From the NCBI GenBank assembly GCA_016869075.1, contig VGEY01000008.1, forward strand, positions 1 through 63,089: a DNA stretch of 63,089 bases, in the 5' to 3' direction. Shown one piece after another: positions 8,850 through 18,224 of the stretch. This DNA comes from Alphaproteobacteria bacterium (GTDB lineage: Bacteria > Pseudomonadota > Alphaproteobacteria > Paracaedibacterales > VGCI01). Both the position numbers and the translations under genes were made by a program. How positions within the stretch are numbered: the stretch's first letter is position 1; each line of letters begins with the position of its first letter. Under the pieces are notes generated by a model, which was not told the origin of the DNA, made no database searches, and saw only the letters and a list, made by a program, of their open reading frames with translations.

Positions 8850-11501
8850 TTAAGGTAAAGGCTCAAATAAGGCTTCCAAATCTTCTGGGGTGAGCCCACC
8901 ACTGCTTGTTGTTGTGCCATCAAACACGCCGGCAAAAAGAGCAGCTTTATGATTTTGCATTTCCAATATCTTCTCTTCGACAGTCCCTACAGTCACAAGC
9001 TTATAAACAAAAACAGGTTTATCTTGACCAATGCGATATGCGCGATCTGTGGCTTGATTTTCAACGGCCGGATTCCACCATGGATCATAATGGATAACGG
9101 TGTCTGCGGCTGTTAAGTTGAGACCTGTACCTCCTGCTTTTAAGCTGATTAAAAAGAGGGGCACTTTCCCTGACTGAAAGTCATTTATAGGCGTTTGGCG
9201 ATCCTTTGTTTGGCCTGTGAGAAGGGCATAAGGAATTTTCAGTTTATGAAGTTCTTGTTCAATAAGAGCCAACATACTTGTGAATTGAGAGAAAAGGAGA
9301 ATTTTTCTATTCTCCTCGATCATTTCTGGAAGTGTATCGATCAAAAATTGCAATTTTGCTGACTCATGAATATTTTGAGCAGACTGGATTTTAAGAAGAC
9401 GGGGGTCGCAACACACTTGGCGCATTTTGAGCAGTGCATCTAAGATGACAATTTGGCTACGCTTAAAACCATGTTCTTCAATTTCCAGTTGAATTTTTGA
9501 ATGCATGGCAAGACGAACGGATTCATATAAGTCACGCTGTGTAGGAAGAAGCTCTATATGTTGGATGATTTCGGTTTTAGCGGGTAATTCTAAGACAACC
9601 TCTTCTTTCGTGCGACGCAACATAAAAGGACGTACACGCTTGGTCAAAGACTTTTGTCGCTCTCCATCTTGTCCTTTTTCTATGGGCTTTCGAAATGTTT
9701 GAGTGAACTTCTTGTGGTCCCCTAAGAATCCAGGCATGAGAAAATGAAATAAGGACCAGAGTTCTCCCAAATGATTTTCCATGGGCGTACCTGTCAGGCA
9801 TAAACGGTGCTTGGCCTGGAGTTGTTGTACAATGCGGTGCGCCATGGTGTTTGGGTTCTTAATCACTTGAGCTTCATCTAAAATAAGCAGGTGATATTTA
9901 TGGGTTATAAGGGCGTCTTTATCTCGAGACAAAAGAGGGTATGTTGTTAAGATAAGGTCATGATCTTTAATACGGTCAAAGTTATTTTTGCGCTCGTTCC
10001 CTTGTAGTATAAGAACTTTTAAAGAGGGAGCAAAACGACCTGCTTCAGATTTCCAATTGGCCATCAAACTTGTAGGAGCTACGACCAATACAGGGCCTTT
10101 CATGCGCCCACTTTCCTTTTCAATCACAATATGAGCGAGGGCTTGAATGGTTTTTCCCAAACCCATATCATCTGCCAAAATGCCGTTTAACCTATGGTCT
10201 CTTAAAAACTGAAGCCAGCTCACCCCTTCTTCTTGATAGGGACGTAAAGTATCACAAAAGCTGGCGGGAAGCTCAGCTTTTTCAATAGTTTTAAAATCTC
10301 GTAATTTATTGCCAAGTTCTCGGAGTTGCTGGGACCCAAACCAGCGCAGCTGGCTAGCTGCCATGGCGTGTTCAAGTTCTGCCAATTGCGCAGATTGCCA
10401 TGAGGATAAACGTAATCGTCCGTCTTGTGTCAAAGCATTAAAATCATAGAGTTCAATAAGGGTTCGGGCAATAAACTGGATTTTTTTAGCAGGAATGGGA
10501 AGATAGCGGCCATCATCCAATTGTGTGTAAAAAACTTCCTTATCACTTAAGTTTTCATTATCCATGGAAGTTCGGATATTTGGATTACGCAGCAAGCGAA
10601 CAATATGGGGAAGGATGTTAAGACGCTTTCCATCAATTTCAACACCCATTTCTAAATCAAACCAATCAATGCCTGATCCGGTATCATTTTCTATATTGGC
10701 ATACCACTCCCCAATATTTGTGATGGGTTGGAAGGGAAAGCTTGGATCGGTTTCAATTTGCCATCCCAATTTTTCAAGTTGAGGGAAAACTTCATTTGTG
10801 AGCATCATGGCTGTTTGAATAAGCTTTTCATCTGTCCAGGCGCCTGGAAGCGCTTGTGTTTTGGTGTCAAAAATCAGGTTGCTCATCTCGAGGGTAAATG
10901 GATCAATTTGATGAGCAAAATCCCCCAATTTTTTCCATTGGTTTAAAAGAGGATTGGCTAAAATTTCTTCTTCTGCTTTCAAGTTTCTAACCATGGTGTT
11001 TTCTTCACTAGAAGAACCATATGAGACTTTCCCTTTTTTATAAGCAAACGTGAGAAGGCCTAAAAATTTCTTTTCTTCTTGTGCCATTGACCAGGGGCGT
11101 GTTTTAAAGCGCACATTGTTAGTCATTACACGTAAGTGCGGGATAGGGATTTCTTCTGTTTTGGAAGAAAGTTGACTCTCTTTAGGGGTGGTTTGTTGTG
11201 CAATGACATGGGCGAGGGTGGCTGCTACGTGCTTACAGTTATGATCCATGGGGCAAGAGCAATATCCATCAACAAGAAAAGCCCGCTCTTTAAACGTTAT
11301 GATGATGTCAGTGTGATAAATGTTTTTGCGTGATCCCTGGATGGTCGACTTCAATTTCCACTGACCGTTCTTATCTTGATCCTTATTGATGGAGAGATGG
11401 ACGACACGATTTTCCTTTTGGTAGTTGAGACCATGGGCAAAGCATGCAGAAGAAAAGTCTTTTTTAATATCATTTAAAGTGAAAAAAGGGCCTGACGTCA
11501 T
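8850..11501 (-). CDS. SWI2/SNF2-family DNA-dependent ATPase with N-terminal SWIM zinc finger
   Basis: A large helicase-like protein of about 880 residues. A SWIM zinc finger (GYCSCPMDHNCKHVAA) lies near residue 75. The SNF2 ATPase core follows, with Walker A DDMGLGKT, the DEAQ box LILDEAQVIKN and LCLTGTPMEN. The helicase C-terminal lobe has LISLKAGGTGLNLT and DRAYRIGQ. This is the usual bacterial HepA/SNF2 architecture, presumably acting in DNA or transcription-complex remodelling. I start at ATG 11501; the frame stays open to a TTG at 11540 that has no ribosome site. Confidence 0.93.
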   Translation of the reverse strand: MTSGPFFTLNDIKKDFSSACFAHGLNYQKENRVVHLSINKDQDKNGQWKLKSTIQGSRKNIYHTDIIITFKERAFLVDGYCSCPMDHNCKHVAATLAHVIAQQTTPKESQLSSKTEEIPIPHLRVMTNNVRFKTRPWSMAQEEKKFLGLLTFAYKKGKVSYGSSSEENTMVRNLKAEEEILANPLLNQWKKLGDFAHQIDPFTLEMSNLIFDTKTQALPGAWTDEKLIQTAMMLTNEVFPQLEKLGWQIETDPSFPFQPITNIGEWYANIENDTGSGIDWFDLEMGVEIDGKRLNILPHIVRLLRNPNIRTSMDNENLSDKEVFYTQLDDGRYLPIPAKKIQFIARTLIELYDFNALTQDGRLRLSSWQSAQLAELEHAMAASQLRWFGSQQLRELGNKLRDFKTIEKAELPASFCDTLRPYQEEGVSWLQFLRDHRLNGILADDMGLGKTIQALAHIVIEKESGRMKGPVLVVAPTSLMANWKSEAGRFAPSLKVLILQGNERKNNFDRIKDHDLILTTYPLLSRDKDALITHKYHLLILDEAQVIKNPNTMAHRIVQQLQAKHRLCLTGTPMENHLGELWSLFHFLMPGFLGDHKKFTQTFRKPIEKGQDGERQKSLTKRVRPFMLRRTKEEVVLELPAKTEIIQHIELLPTQRDLYESVRLAMHSKIQLEIEEHGFKRSQIVILDALLKMRQVCCDPRLLKIQSAQNIHESAKLQFLIDTLPEMIEENRKILLFSQFTSMLALIEQELHKLKIPYALLTGQTKDRQTPINDFQSGKVPLFLISLKAGGTGLNLTAADTVIHYDPWWNPAVENQATDRAYRIGQDKPVFVYKLVTVGTVEEKILEMQNHKAALFAGVFDGTTTSSGGLTPEDLEALFEPLP

Positions 11502-11727
11502 GAATATTACGATACATCTCTTTTTAGGAACACAAAACAAGAGGAACTATAATAGATAACAGAATTTTTCAAATTTAATCAAGAAAAAAGTGAAATTTAA
11601 TAGTTACAAGGGCAAAAGAAGAAACAGCTTATGTTTTATTGCTTTAAGATATTCCTATTGAGAAATTAAGATATAGTTAGAATTAAAATTTTTGGGAGCT
11701 CCTGTTCCTTCAGAACACTCAAGTTTT

Positions 11728-13083
11728 TTACCTGTGTCTGTCAAATAGCAGTGAATTATTCAACAGATACACGCGTGCCAGTCTTTTAATTTTTTCAAAA
11801 GCTTCTCTCATACCTGGCATTTCGAGCGTGTAGGGATCAAAGCCTAAAGCATCAATATCTTTTGCTAGTTTCAGGCCTTTTTGAATGCTGAGCTTGGTAA
11901 GAGTCTCTTCTAAATATATAGTAGCATCGAGCATAGCTTGAACATTGCTATTTACTATCGTTCTTTTACAATTTGCTACAATATGATACGCAACGTGGGC
12001 TCCATGCTCATGGGGTAAGTCTTCAAGAAAGTTACAGAGGTTCGATCCCACATATCTCGCAAAAATAAGTGCCCAATACGACTCATTAAAATGAAGGACT
12101 TCGAAATTATTCTTACTGGCAAGTTCAATGGCTGCAAGATGGTTTCCAGATGCGAGAATTTGCAAGAAAAGATCACTTCTGACTTTTAAGTTCCCTAACT
12201 CTGCTGCGCGCTTCTCAAGAACCGCTTTAACATCTTCTTTTTGTTGCTTCTCAGGCCAAGTTTCCCAAAGAAGACGTGGTTGTATTAAAAACCGTACAAA
12301 TATATCAGCATTCTCTTTCTTGATTCTCTGAAAAAAATCAATTGGGAATAAAGAAAAAAAGTGACGCATGCTTCTTAAAGTGAGGGTATTTTCCCCAAAA
12401 CAGGCGCTCAACAAAGCAAGAGGAGCTAGACCACATATGAAGTCTGCTCGAGCTTCATGGAGTCGGTCTTGGTCCAAGATTCGTTTTCGGAACTCTTGAG
12501 ACACGCAAGTTAAAGATAAAACGGTTCTAAAATGATATAAAGAGGCTATAAAAATCCCATGGCAAGCAGCATTGGGATCATTCCTAGGGTCCGCAAAAGA
12601 CAAAGTGGGAACGCTTCGGTAGTGATTGACGAGAGTTTTATAGCTTGTATAGAGAGTCCTTCCAGCTTCAGCGGGATGGTAATATAGGGGTGTAAGGTTG
12701 GTGGTGTTTTGTGAGGTTGTCATTGTGGAGAGCGTATCTGTATCAACGATATCTCCTGTTCGGGAGAATTCAAAGATGAGGCCCAAGAGAGGATCTTCCA
12801 ACAAGGAAAAGTACCCACCATCAGGTACTGTGGATGTACCACTGCTTTTCTCAATTTCTTGTTTACCTTCTTCTTTATTTAAAGAACCTTTTGTATCCAG
12901 CTCAGCTGTGGTGAATGTTTCGGTATGTTCTTGAGAAGTCGGTGTGGTTTGAGTTGATTGACTCTTTTCCCAATCTTGAACCTCTTTCAAGTCACGCTCC
13001 ATAGCAATGATATGTGTAGGTAAAAGAACGGTAAAAGTTGTAAAATACACTAGCTTAAGTAATTTCTTCAGGAGGTCCTTCAT
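11728..13083 (-). CDS. Orphan secreted protein, helical, with weak F-box-like segments
   Basis: A 451-residue protein with a signal peptide (MKDLLKKLLKLVYFTTFTVL..., cleavage near IIA-ME). A Thr/Ser/Glu-rich linker follows up to about residue 95, then an alpha-helical body to the end. AGGAA precedes the ATG by nine bases. I recognise no family. DPLLGLIFEFS near residue 97, and later LSLTCVSQEFRKRI, resemble the two halves of a eukaryotic F-box but are separated by about 75 residues. It is isolated, flanked by noncoding DNA on both sides. An exported role in host interaction is inference from the signal peptide only. Confidence 0.75.
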   Translation of the reverse strand: MKDLLKKLLKLVYFTTFTVLLPTHIIAMERDLKEVQDWEKSQSTQTTPTSQEHTETFTTAELDTKGSLNKEEGKQEIEKSSGTSTVPDGGYFSLLEDPLLGLIFEFSRTGDIVDTDTLSTMTTSQNTTNLTPLYYHPAEAGRTLYTSYKTLVNHYRSVPTLSFADPRNDPNAACHGIFIASLYHFRTVLSLTCVSQEFRKRILDQDRLHEARADFICGLAPLALLSACFGENTLTLRSMRHFFSLFPIDFFQRIKKENADIFVRFLIQPRLLWETWPEKQQKEDVKAVLEKRAAELGNLKVRSDLFLQILASGNHLAAIELASKNNFEVLHFNESYWALIFARYVGSNLCNFLEDLPHEHGAHVAYHIVANCKRTIVNSNVQAMLDATIYLEETLTKLSIQKGLKLAKDIDALGFDPYTLEMPGMREAFEKIKRLARVYLLNNSLLFDRHR

Positions 13084-13231
13084 TATATTAAATTCCTATC
13101 TATGACATGTGAGCAGAAATAGGAAAATCTGCCTTACTTTTTACATAAGAATCGCAATGGTTTTTTACAATGTTTTTTAGGAAGCAAGAGCTTATTTTGT
13201 ATCCCAGCTTTTCAAAGCGAAATAATACGCG

Positions 13232-13894
13232 TTACTGATTAACTGCCATGCTGCTACGCAATAGGTTCTTTGACAAATATTCTTCCACATGGACACGAAG
13301 CTCGGGGAGCTGGCCTGCAAAGAAGTGGTCTGCAAGGGGGACCATTCTATAGTCTATGTGGATGCCCCGTTGAAGTTGAAGCTTGTTCACCAAATTAGAA
13401 ACTGATACATGAGGAACAATGTCGTCTTTTTCGCCTTGAAGGATGAGACCTGGCACAGGACAGGGGGCCAAGAAGCCGAAATCGTACCGGTCTGCGGGTG
13501 GGCTTATGGACACGAAGCCTTCGAGTTCAGGGCGTCGCATCAAAAGCTGCATGCCAATCCAGGCGCCAAATGAAAAGCCTGCTACCCAACAAGCAGAGGC
13601 ATTGGTGTTGTTAGCTTGAAGCCAATCAAGAGCTGAGGCAGCATCATTTAATTCGCCCTCACCATTGTCATAAGTTCCTTCTGAACGACCTACGCCTCTA
13701 AAATTAAAGCGTAACGTATTAAAGCCACGGTCAGCAAAGCTGCGATAAAGGGCATAAACAACTTTGTTGTTCATGGTCCCTCCAAATTGGGGGTGGGGGT
13801 GCAAAATAATGGCAATAGGGGCGCCATCTTTATGGCTTTGATGGTAACGTCCTTCAATGCGTCCGGCGGGGCCATTAAAAATTATTTCTGACAC
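13232..13894 (-). CDS. Alpha/beta-hydrolase (esterase-like)
   Basis: An alpha/beta-hydrolase fold protein of 220 residues. The nucleophile elbow is AGFSFGAW with S108. The N-terminal LHPHPQFGGTMNNK and FRGVGRSEG match a family common in alphaproteobacteria and often placed next to the isc operon. The catalytic histidine is probably in LADHFFAG. The start is GTG 13894: AAGGAGGA lies seven bases before it, whereas the TTG at 13915 would lie upstream of that site. It is divergent from iscR. The substrate is unknown. Confidence 0.85.
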   Translation of the reverse strand: MSEIIFNGPAGRIEGRYHQSHKDGAPIAIILHPHPQFGGTMNNKVVYALYRSFADRGFNTLRFNFRGVGRSEGTYDNGEGELNDAASALDWLQANNTNASACWVAGFSFGAWIGMQLLMRRPELEGFVSISPPADRYDFGFLAPCPVPGLILQGEKDDIVPHVSVSNLVNKLQLQRGIHIDYRMVPLADHFFAGQLPELRVHVEEYLSKNLLRSSMAVNQ

Positions 13895-13965
13895 GTCTTT
13901 TTCCTCCTTCCTCAACTTTTAGCACCTACCTTAGCAATGTCCCAAAAAAAATGACACAAAAAACA

Positions 13966-13998
13966 ATACTTGACCAATTTAGTCGGAATAGGTATTCC
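13966..13998 (+). promoter_or_regulatory. iscR promoter with IscR type-1-like operator
   Basis: A -35 TTGACC (13970-13975) and -10 TATTCC (13993-13998) are separated by 17 bases. Within and around them, ATACTTGACCAATTTAGTC continues into GGAATAGGTAT. This closely resembles the type-1 IscR site at E. coli PiscR (TTGACC, TTTACTCGG). The operator overlaps the promoter, which fits autorepression by [2Fe-2S]-IscR. The -10 also sits in an inverted repeat GGAATA-GG-TATTCC. The site match is from memory of the E. coli promoter. Confidence 0.72.
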
Positions 13999-14064
13999 TA
14001 TTCTCATAAACGATTCAAATACCCTTAAGGGGTGGTTTAAAGGGCCTATCTTAAGGAGTCTAGC

Positions 14065-14103
14065 ATGGTAACTGCAAAAAACGGAAGGGTCATATGCGCT
14101 TAA
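14065..14103 (+). CDS. 12-codon upstream ORF overlapping the iscR start
   Basis: ATG at 14065 is preceded by AAGGAG with a spacing of seven bases, a better ribosome site than that of iscR itself. The frame encodes MVTAKNGRVICA and stops at TAA 14101-14103, seven bases past the first base of the iscR ATG (14094) in another frame. The arrangement suggests translational coupling or a leader peptide controlling iscR. It could be chance, as there is no homology evidence. Confidence 0.4.
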   Translation: MVTAKNGRVICA

Positions 14104-14582
14104 GCACAAAAGCACGATACGCGGTTACAGCAATGGTTGATGTTGCCATGGAAGAGTTGGCAGGACCTGTCCCTTTGGCGGCAATATCAGGTCGTCAAGA
14201 ACTGCCGCTTCCTTATCTGGAACAATTATTTGGAAAGCTCCGTAAGGCTGGGTTGGTTAAAAGTTGCCGTGGGGCTATGGGGGGCTACACATTAGCGCAT
14301 AAGGCTGAAAACATTCCTATTTTGGATATTATTGCAGCTGTGGATACGCCCTTGAAAGCAACACGCTGTGAAAAAGATTCTCCCACAGGCTGCCGATTAA
14401 CTGGTCAACGCTGTTTAACCCATGATTTATGGGATGAGTTAGGTGCTGTAGTTCACTTGTTTTTAACGCGCGTAACTCTTGGAGATGTTTGCGAAGGGCG
14501 CATTGCAGGAATGGGACGATTTGGTATTTTTATGGATCCGACATTTTTTAAAAACAGTGATAAAAGCCAAGTAATCGCATGA
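14094..14582 (+). CDS. iscR: Rrf2-family Fe-S cluster regulator IscR
   Basis: A 162-residue transcription factor. An N-terminal winged helix (MRLSTKARYAVTAMVDVA) is followed by the [2Fe-2S] ligand region with C92, C100, C107 and H110. This is the Cys3His set that distinguishes IscR from other Rrf2 proteins. It heads the isc operon and is expected to sense cluster status and repress its own promoter. GGAAGG precedes the ATG closely. Its last four bases overlap the start of the next gene (ATGA). Confidence 0.94.
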   Translation: MRLSTKARYAVTAMVDVAMEELAGPVPLAAISGRQELPLPYLEQLFGKLRKAGLVKSCRGAMGGYTLAHKAENIPILDIIAAVDTPLKATRCEKDSPTGCRLTGQRCLTHDLWDELGAVVHLFLTRVTLGDVCEGRIAGMGRFGIFMDPTFFKNSDKSQVIA

Positions 14583-15673
14583 ATCTTTATTTCGACTATA
14601 ATGCAACAGCGCCGCTGTGCGAGGAATCAAAGCAGGCCATGCTTGAAGGAATGGACGTCACAGGAAATGCGTCTTCAATCCATCAGAATGGAAGACGCGT
14701 GCGCCAAAAGATTGAGCAAGCCCGTGAAGAAATAGCTGATTTTTTTAAGGCAAGTCCAGCTGGCGTTATTTTTACCAGCGGGGCAACAGAAGCAAATCAT
14801 CTAGCTTTATGCGGTTTTGAGGGTCGCATCATTGTTTCTGCCATAGAACATGACTCTGTGGATCAGGCGCGCACGGATCGGGTGGTGTGCCCAGTCAATG
14901 CGAAGGGTGTCCTTGATTTGGAAGTTTTGGAAGATCTTTTAAAAGAGATTGAAGACCCGACGATGGTATGTGTCATGGCCGCCAATAATGAAACAGGGAT
15001 TGTGCAGCCGATTGAAGAGGTAAGTGCGCTTGCAAAAAAATATGAAGCGGTGGTGCACTGTGATGCTGTCCAGGCCATTGGACGCGTATCACTCTCGTGG
15101 GAATGCATGGACCTCATTTCTGTATCGGCTCATAAGCTTGGGGGTCCTCAAGGTGTTGGGGCGCTGATTATGAGAAAGGAAGTTCCTTTAAAAGCACAAT
15201 TGAGGGGAGGAGGACAAGAACGCTCTTTTCGATCAGGAACAGAAAACTTTTTAGGGATTCTTGGATTTGCTGCTGCCATAAAAAAGGCAAGAAACCAAAA
15301 TTGGAAAGGAATTAAAGATTTGCGCGACAGGCTCGAGGAGCGATTGGCAAAACAGTGTTCAGAGGCTTCTTTTTTAACAAGACTAGAGCCACGGTTGCCT
15401 AATACATCTGTCATTGCCATGAAGGGAGTTAAGAGCGCAACACAAGTGATGAGCTTTGATCTTGCTGGCATTGCAATTTCTGCAGGGGCGGCATGTTCAT
15501 CGGGACGTGTGAAATCTTCGAGGGTTTTGCGCGCAATGGGAGTGCCAGAAGACCTTTCGGAATGTGCAATTCGTGTGAGTATGGGGTTGGATTGTGAGGA
15601 AAGAATGGTGGGTCAATTTCTTGAAACGTGGATGAAAATTTACACTCAAACTCAATCACAACTCAGGAGGTAA
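14579..15673 (+). CDS. Cysteine desulfurase (NifS/IscS-like, first of two)
   Basis: A PLP-dependent class V aminotransferase-fold enzyme of 364 residues. It has SGATEANHLAL, the PLP-lysine segment VSAHKLGGPQG and the persulfide cysteine in GAACSSGRVKSS. It overlaps iscR by four bases and precedes iscS, the tandem seen in Rickettsiales and relatives. Both active-site residues are present, so it should release sulfur from cysteine. The division of labour with the second copy is not known from sequence. Confidence 0.92.
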   Translation: MNLYFDYNATAPLCEESKQAMLEGMDVTGNASSIHQNGRRVRQKIEQAREEIADFFKASPAGVIFTSGATEANHLALCGFEGRIIVSAIEHDSVDQARTDRVVCPVNAKGVLDLEVLEDLLKEIEDPTMVCVMAANNETGIVQPIEEVSALAKKYEAVVHCDAVQAIGRVSLSWECMDLISVSAHKLGGPQGVGALIMRKEVPLKAQLRGGGQERSFRSGTENFLGILGFAAAIKKARNQNWKGIKDLRDRLEERLAKQCSEASFLTRLEPRLPNTSVIAMKGVKSATQVMSFDLAGIAISAGAACSSGRVKSSRVLRAMGVPEDLSECAIRVSMGLDCEERMVGQFLETWMKIYTQTQSQLRR

Positions 15674-15704
15674 GTGTGTTTAGTTTTTATAAGGATAAAA
15701 AATA

Positions 15705-16922
15705 ATGATAACGTCCCAACAGATTTATCTGGATTATCAAGCAACAACGCCGTGTGATTCACGTGTGGTTGAAAAAATGTTGCCTTATTTCACACATGTT
15801 TTTGGCAACCCCCATTCACGCAACCATCCCCATGGTTGGTCAGCAGAAGAGGCGGTTGAGAAGGCTCGTGTTCAAGTGGCATCCATTATTGGGGCTGAAG
15901 CGAAAGAAATAATATTTACGAGTGGTGCAACGGAATCAAATAACTTGGCTCTAAAAGGGGTAGCTGGGTTTTATAAAGAAAAGAAAAATCACATTATTAC
16001 GTGTGTGACAGAACATAAATGTGTATTGGATACATGCCGTCATTTGGAGCAAGAGGGGTTTCTCATCACCTACTTATCCGTTCAAAAAAATGGCTTGATT
16101 GATTTAAATGAACTTCAAAAAGCTATTAGGCCTGAGACGGTGCTTGTTTCAATTATGGCGGTCAATAATGAAATAGGGGTTATTCAACCTCTGACTGAGA
16201 TTGGGAAAATGTGTCGTGACGCAGGTGTGTTTTTTCATACAGATGCAGCACAGGCTGTTGGAAAAATTCCTATTAATGTTGATGCGATGAATATTGATCT
16301 CTTAAGCATTTCTGGACATAAAATTTATGGTCCTAAAGGTATTGGGGCATTATATGTCCGTCGGAAACCACGCGTACGCCTACAAGCCCTCATTAATGGA
16401 GGGGGGCAAGAACGTGGAATGCGCTCTGGTACATTACCAACTCCTTTATGTGTTGGATTAGGAGAAGCTTGTGCACTTGCTCAAAAAGAGATGAGTGAGG
16501 AGAGCGTGCGCATAAAGGCATTGAGTGATCGACTTTATACAGGTATTACACGCCAATTAACAGATGTACATTTAAATGGTGCTGATGCTCCCCGCATTCC
16601 CGGAAACTTAAATTTAAGCTTTGCTTATGTGGAAGGTGAAGGCTTGATGATGGGGATTAAAGAGCTTTCTGTTTCATCTGGATCAGCGTGTACGTCCTCT
16701 TCTCTTGAACCCTCTTATGTTCTGCGTGCGTTAGGGGTTGAGGAAGAGTTAGCGCATACATCCATTCGTTTTGGATTGGGACGGTTTAGTACACGTGAGG
16801 ATGTTGATAAAGCAATTGAGGAAGTTGTGAAGGCTGTTACAAAGTTGCGTGCCATGAGTCCATTATGGGAAATGGTTCAAGAAGGAATCGACTTGAAAAA
16901 TATTAAATGGGCAGAGCATTAA
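15705..16922 (+). CDS. iscS: Cysteine desulfurase IscS
   Basis: A 405-residue IscS-type desulfurase supplying persulfide sulfur to IscU. Landmarks are [15 protein letters not shown], the PLP-binding lysine in [24 protein letters not shown] and the mobile-loop cysteine in [21 protein letters not shown]. The length and the C-terminal extension ending with LKNIKW fit housekeeping IscS better than the shorter upstream paralogue does. AAGGAT is the ribosome site; iscU follows after 18 bases. Confidence 0.95.
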   Translation: MITSQQIYLDYQATTPCDSRVVEKMLPYFTHVFGNPHSRNHPHGWSAEEAVEKARVQVASIIGAEAKEIIFTSGATESNNLALKGVAGFYKEKKNHIITCVTEHKCVLDTCRHLEQEGFLITYLSVQKNGLIDLNELQKAIRPETVLVSIMAVNNEIGVIQPLTEIGKMCRDAGVFFHTDAAQAVGKIPINVDAMNIDLLSISGHKIYGPKGIGALYVRRKPRVRLQALINGGGQERGMRSGTLPTPLCVGLGEACALAQKEMSEESVRIKALSDRLYTGITRQLTDVHLNGADAPRIPGNLNLSFAYVEGEGLMMGIKELSVSSGSACTSSSLEPSYVLRALGVEEELAHTSIRFGLGRFSTREDVDKAIEEVVKAVTKLRAMSPLWEMVQEGIDLKNIKWAEH

Positions 16923-16940
16923 TTATTAAGGGAGAGAAAG

Positions 16941-17342
16941 ATGGCTTACAGCAGTAAGGTTATTGATCACTATGAAAACCCTCGGAATGTTGGGGCTTTT
17001 GATAAAAATGATTTAACAGTGGGAACAGGTTTAGTAGGAGCACCAGCTTGTGGAGATGTTATGAAACTTCAAATCAAGGTTAATAAAGAAGGCATTATTG
17101 AAGATGCAAAATTTAAAACCTTTGGATGTGGTTCAGCGATCGCTTCAAGTTCACTCATCACTGAATGGGTTAAAGGTAAAACTTTAGAAGAAGCGCAAGC
17201 TATACGTAATACAGAGGTTGCTCAGCATTTGGCTTTGCCGCCTGTCAAAATTCATTGCTCCATTTTAGCAGAAGATGCCGTTAAGGCAGCCATTGCTGAT
17301 TATCAAGCGAAAGCAGCTGGCTCTATCGACAAAGTAAAGTGA
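16941..17342 (+). CDS. iscU: Fe-S cluster scaffold protein IscU
   Basis: A 133-residue scaffold with all key residues: C37 with D39 (GAPACGDV), C63 (FGCGSAIA), and H105/C106. The HscA-recognition motif LPPVK lies at 99-103, matching the hscA/hscB genes downstream. GGGAG before the ATG is a good ribosome site. It sits fourth in the isc operon. Confidence 0.97.
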   Translation: MAYSSKVIDHYENPRNVGAFDKNDLTVGTGLVGAPACGDVMKLQIKVNKEGIIEDAKFKTFGCGSAIASSSLITEWVKGKTLEEAQAIRNTEVAQHLALPPVKIHCSILAEDAVKAAIADYQAKAAGSIDKVK

Positions 17343-17352
17343 GGCGAGTATT

Positions 17353-17688
17353 GTGCAAAAAGTCCCAATAACATTGACAGATGCAGCATTTGAACGCGTA
17401 AAATTCCTTTTGGAGAAACGTGGAAAACCTTCCGCTGGAATTCGCATCAGCTTAAAAACGAAAGGCTGTTCAGGATTATCATATGCATTAGAATATGCTG
17501 ATGACAAAAATCCCTTAGATGAGATAATGGAAATTGAAGGTATAACCATTATGATTGATCCAAAAGCAGTTCTTTTTATTTTGGGCACAGAAATGGATTA
17601 TATCGAAGAAAAAATGCAGTCAGGGTTTATTTTTAAAAATCCTAATGAGAAGGGGCGCTGTGGTTGTGGTAAATCATTCCATGTCTGA
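17353..17688 (+). CDS. iscA: Fe-S assembly protein IscA (A-type carrier)
   Basis: A 111-residue A-type carrier with the three conserved cysteines: C39 (KGCSGLSY) and C103/C105 (GRCGCGKSF) near the C-terminus. It starts at GTG 17353, ten bases after iscU. Its final eight bases overlap the hscB start, implying translational coupling. The expected role is delivery of clusters to target apoproteins. Confidence 0.94.
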   Translation: MQKVPITLTDAAFERVKFLLEKRGKPSAGIRISLKTKGCSGLSYALEYADDKNPLDEIMEIEGITIMIDPKAVLFILGTEMDYIEEKMQSGFIFKNPNEKGRCGCGKSFHV

Positions 17689-18208
17689 AAATCCGAAAGA
17701 TCCATTTCAAATTTTAGGGCTTGAACCAACATTTGATTTAGATATGACGGTTCTTGATGAAGCCTATTATGCGCGACAAGAATTAACACATCCTGATCGA
17801 TTTGTGTATCACTCTGATCCAGAACGCCAAGCAGCATCCAGTCAAGCAGCGCTATTGAACCAGGCATATGAAACATTGAAGATGCCAACTTTGCGGGCCA
17901 AAGTGCTTTTAAAATTGCGCGGAATTGATGTTAAAGATGATGATACAACAGCAAAAGATCCTGTAGTTTTAGAAGAAATGTTGGATCTACAGGAAGCTCT
18001 TGCACAAGCAACGACTTCTCCGGATTTAAGTGAGATAAAAGACAAAATACAGGATCAATTACAAAGCGTTATGAATTCATTTTCTTCAGCAATAAATCTA
18101 AATCATGATCATGCGTTACCTCAATTGTTTTTGCGCTTATCTTATTTGTCAAAATTATCAGCAGATATCAAAACCCGACAACGTCAATCTTCGTTGAAGC
18201 GATTGTAA
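17681..18208 (+). CDS. hscB: Co-chaperone HscB (J-domain)
   Basis: A 175-residue HscB with the N-terminal J-domain HPD motif (H37-P38-D39 in ELTHPDRF) and a C-terminal helical domain that in the family binds IscU. The ATG at 17681 ([16 protein letters not shown]) is the correct start. The frame extends upstream into iscA but only as a shadow. It stimulates the HscA ATPase encoded next. Confidence 0.92.
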   Translation: MSENPKDPFQILGLEPTFDLDMTVLDEAYYARQELTHPDRFVYHSDPERQAASSQAALLNQAYETLKMPTLRAKVLLKLRGIDVKDDDTTAKDPVVLEEMLDLQEALAQATTSPDLSEIKDKIQDQLQSVMNSFSSAINLNHDHALPQLFLRLSYLSKLSADIKTRQRQSSLKRL

Positions 18209-18224
18209 GAGGAAACACCAACCC

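Noticed and set aside
13895..13915. TTG start of the alpha/beta-hydrolase
   Set aside because: The TTG lies upstream of and overlaps the ribosome site AAGGAGGA, which serves the GTG at 13894.
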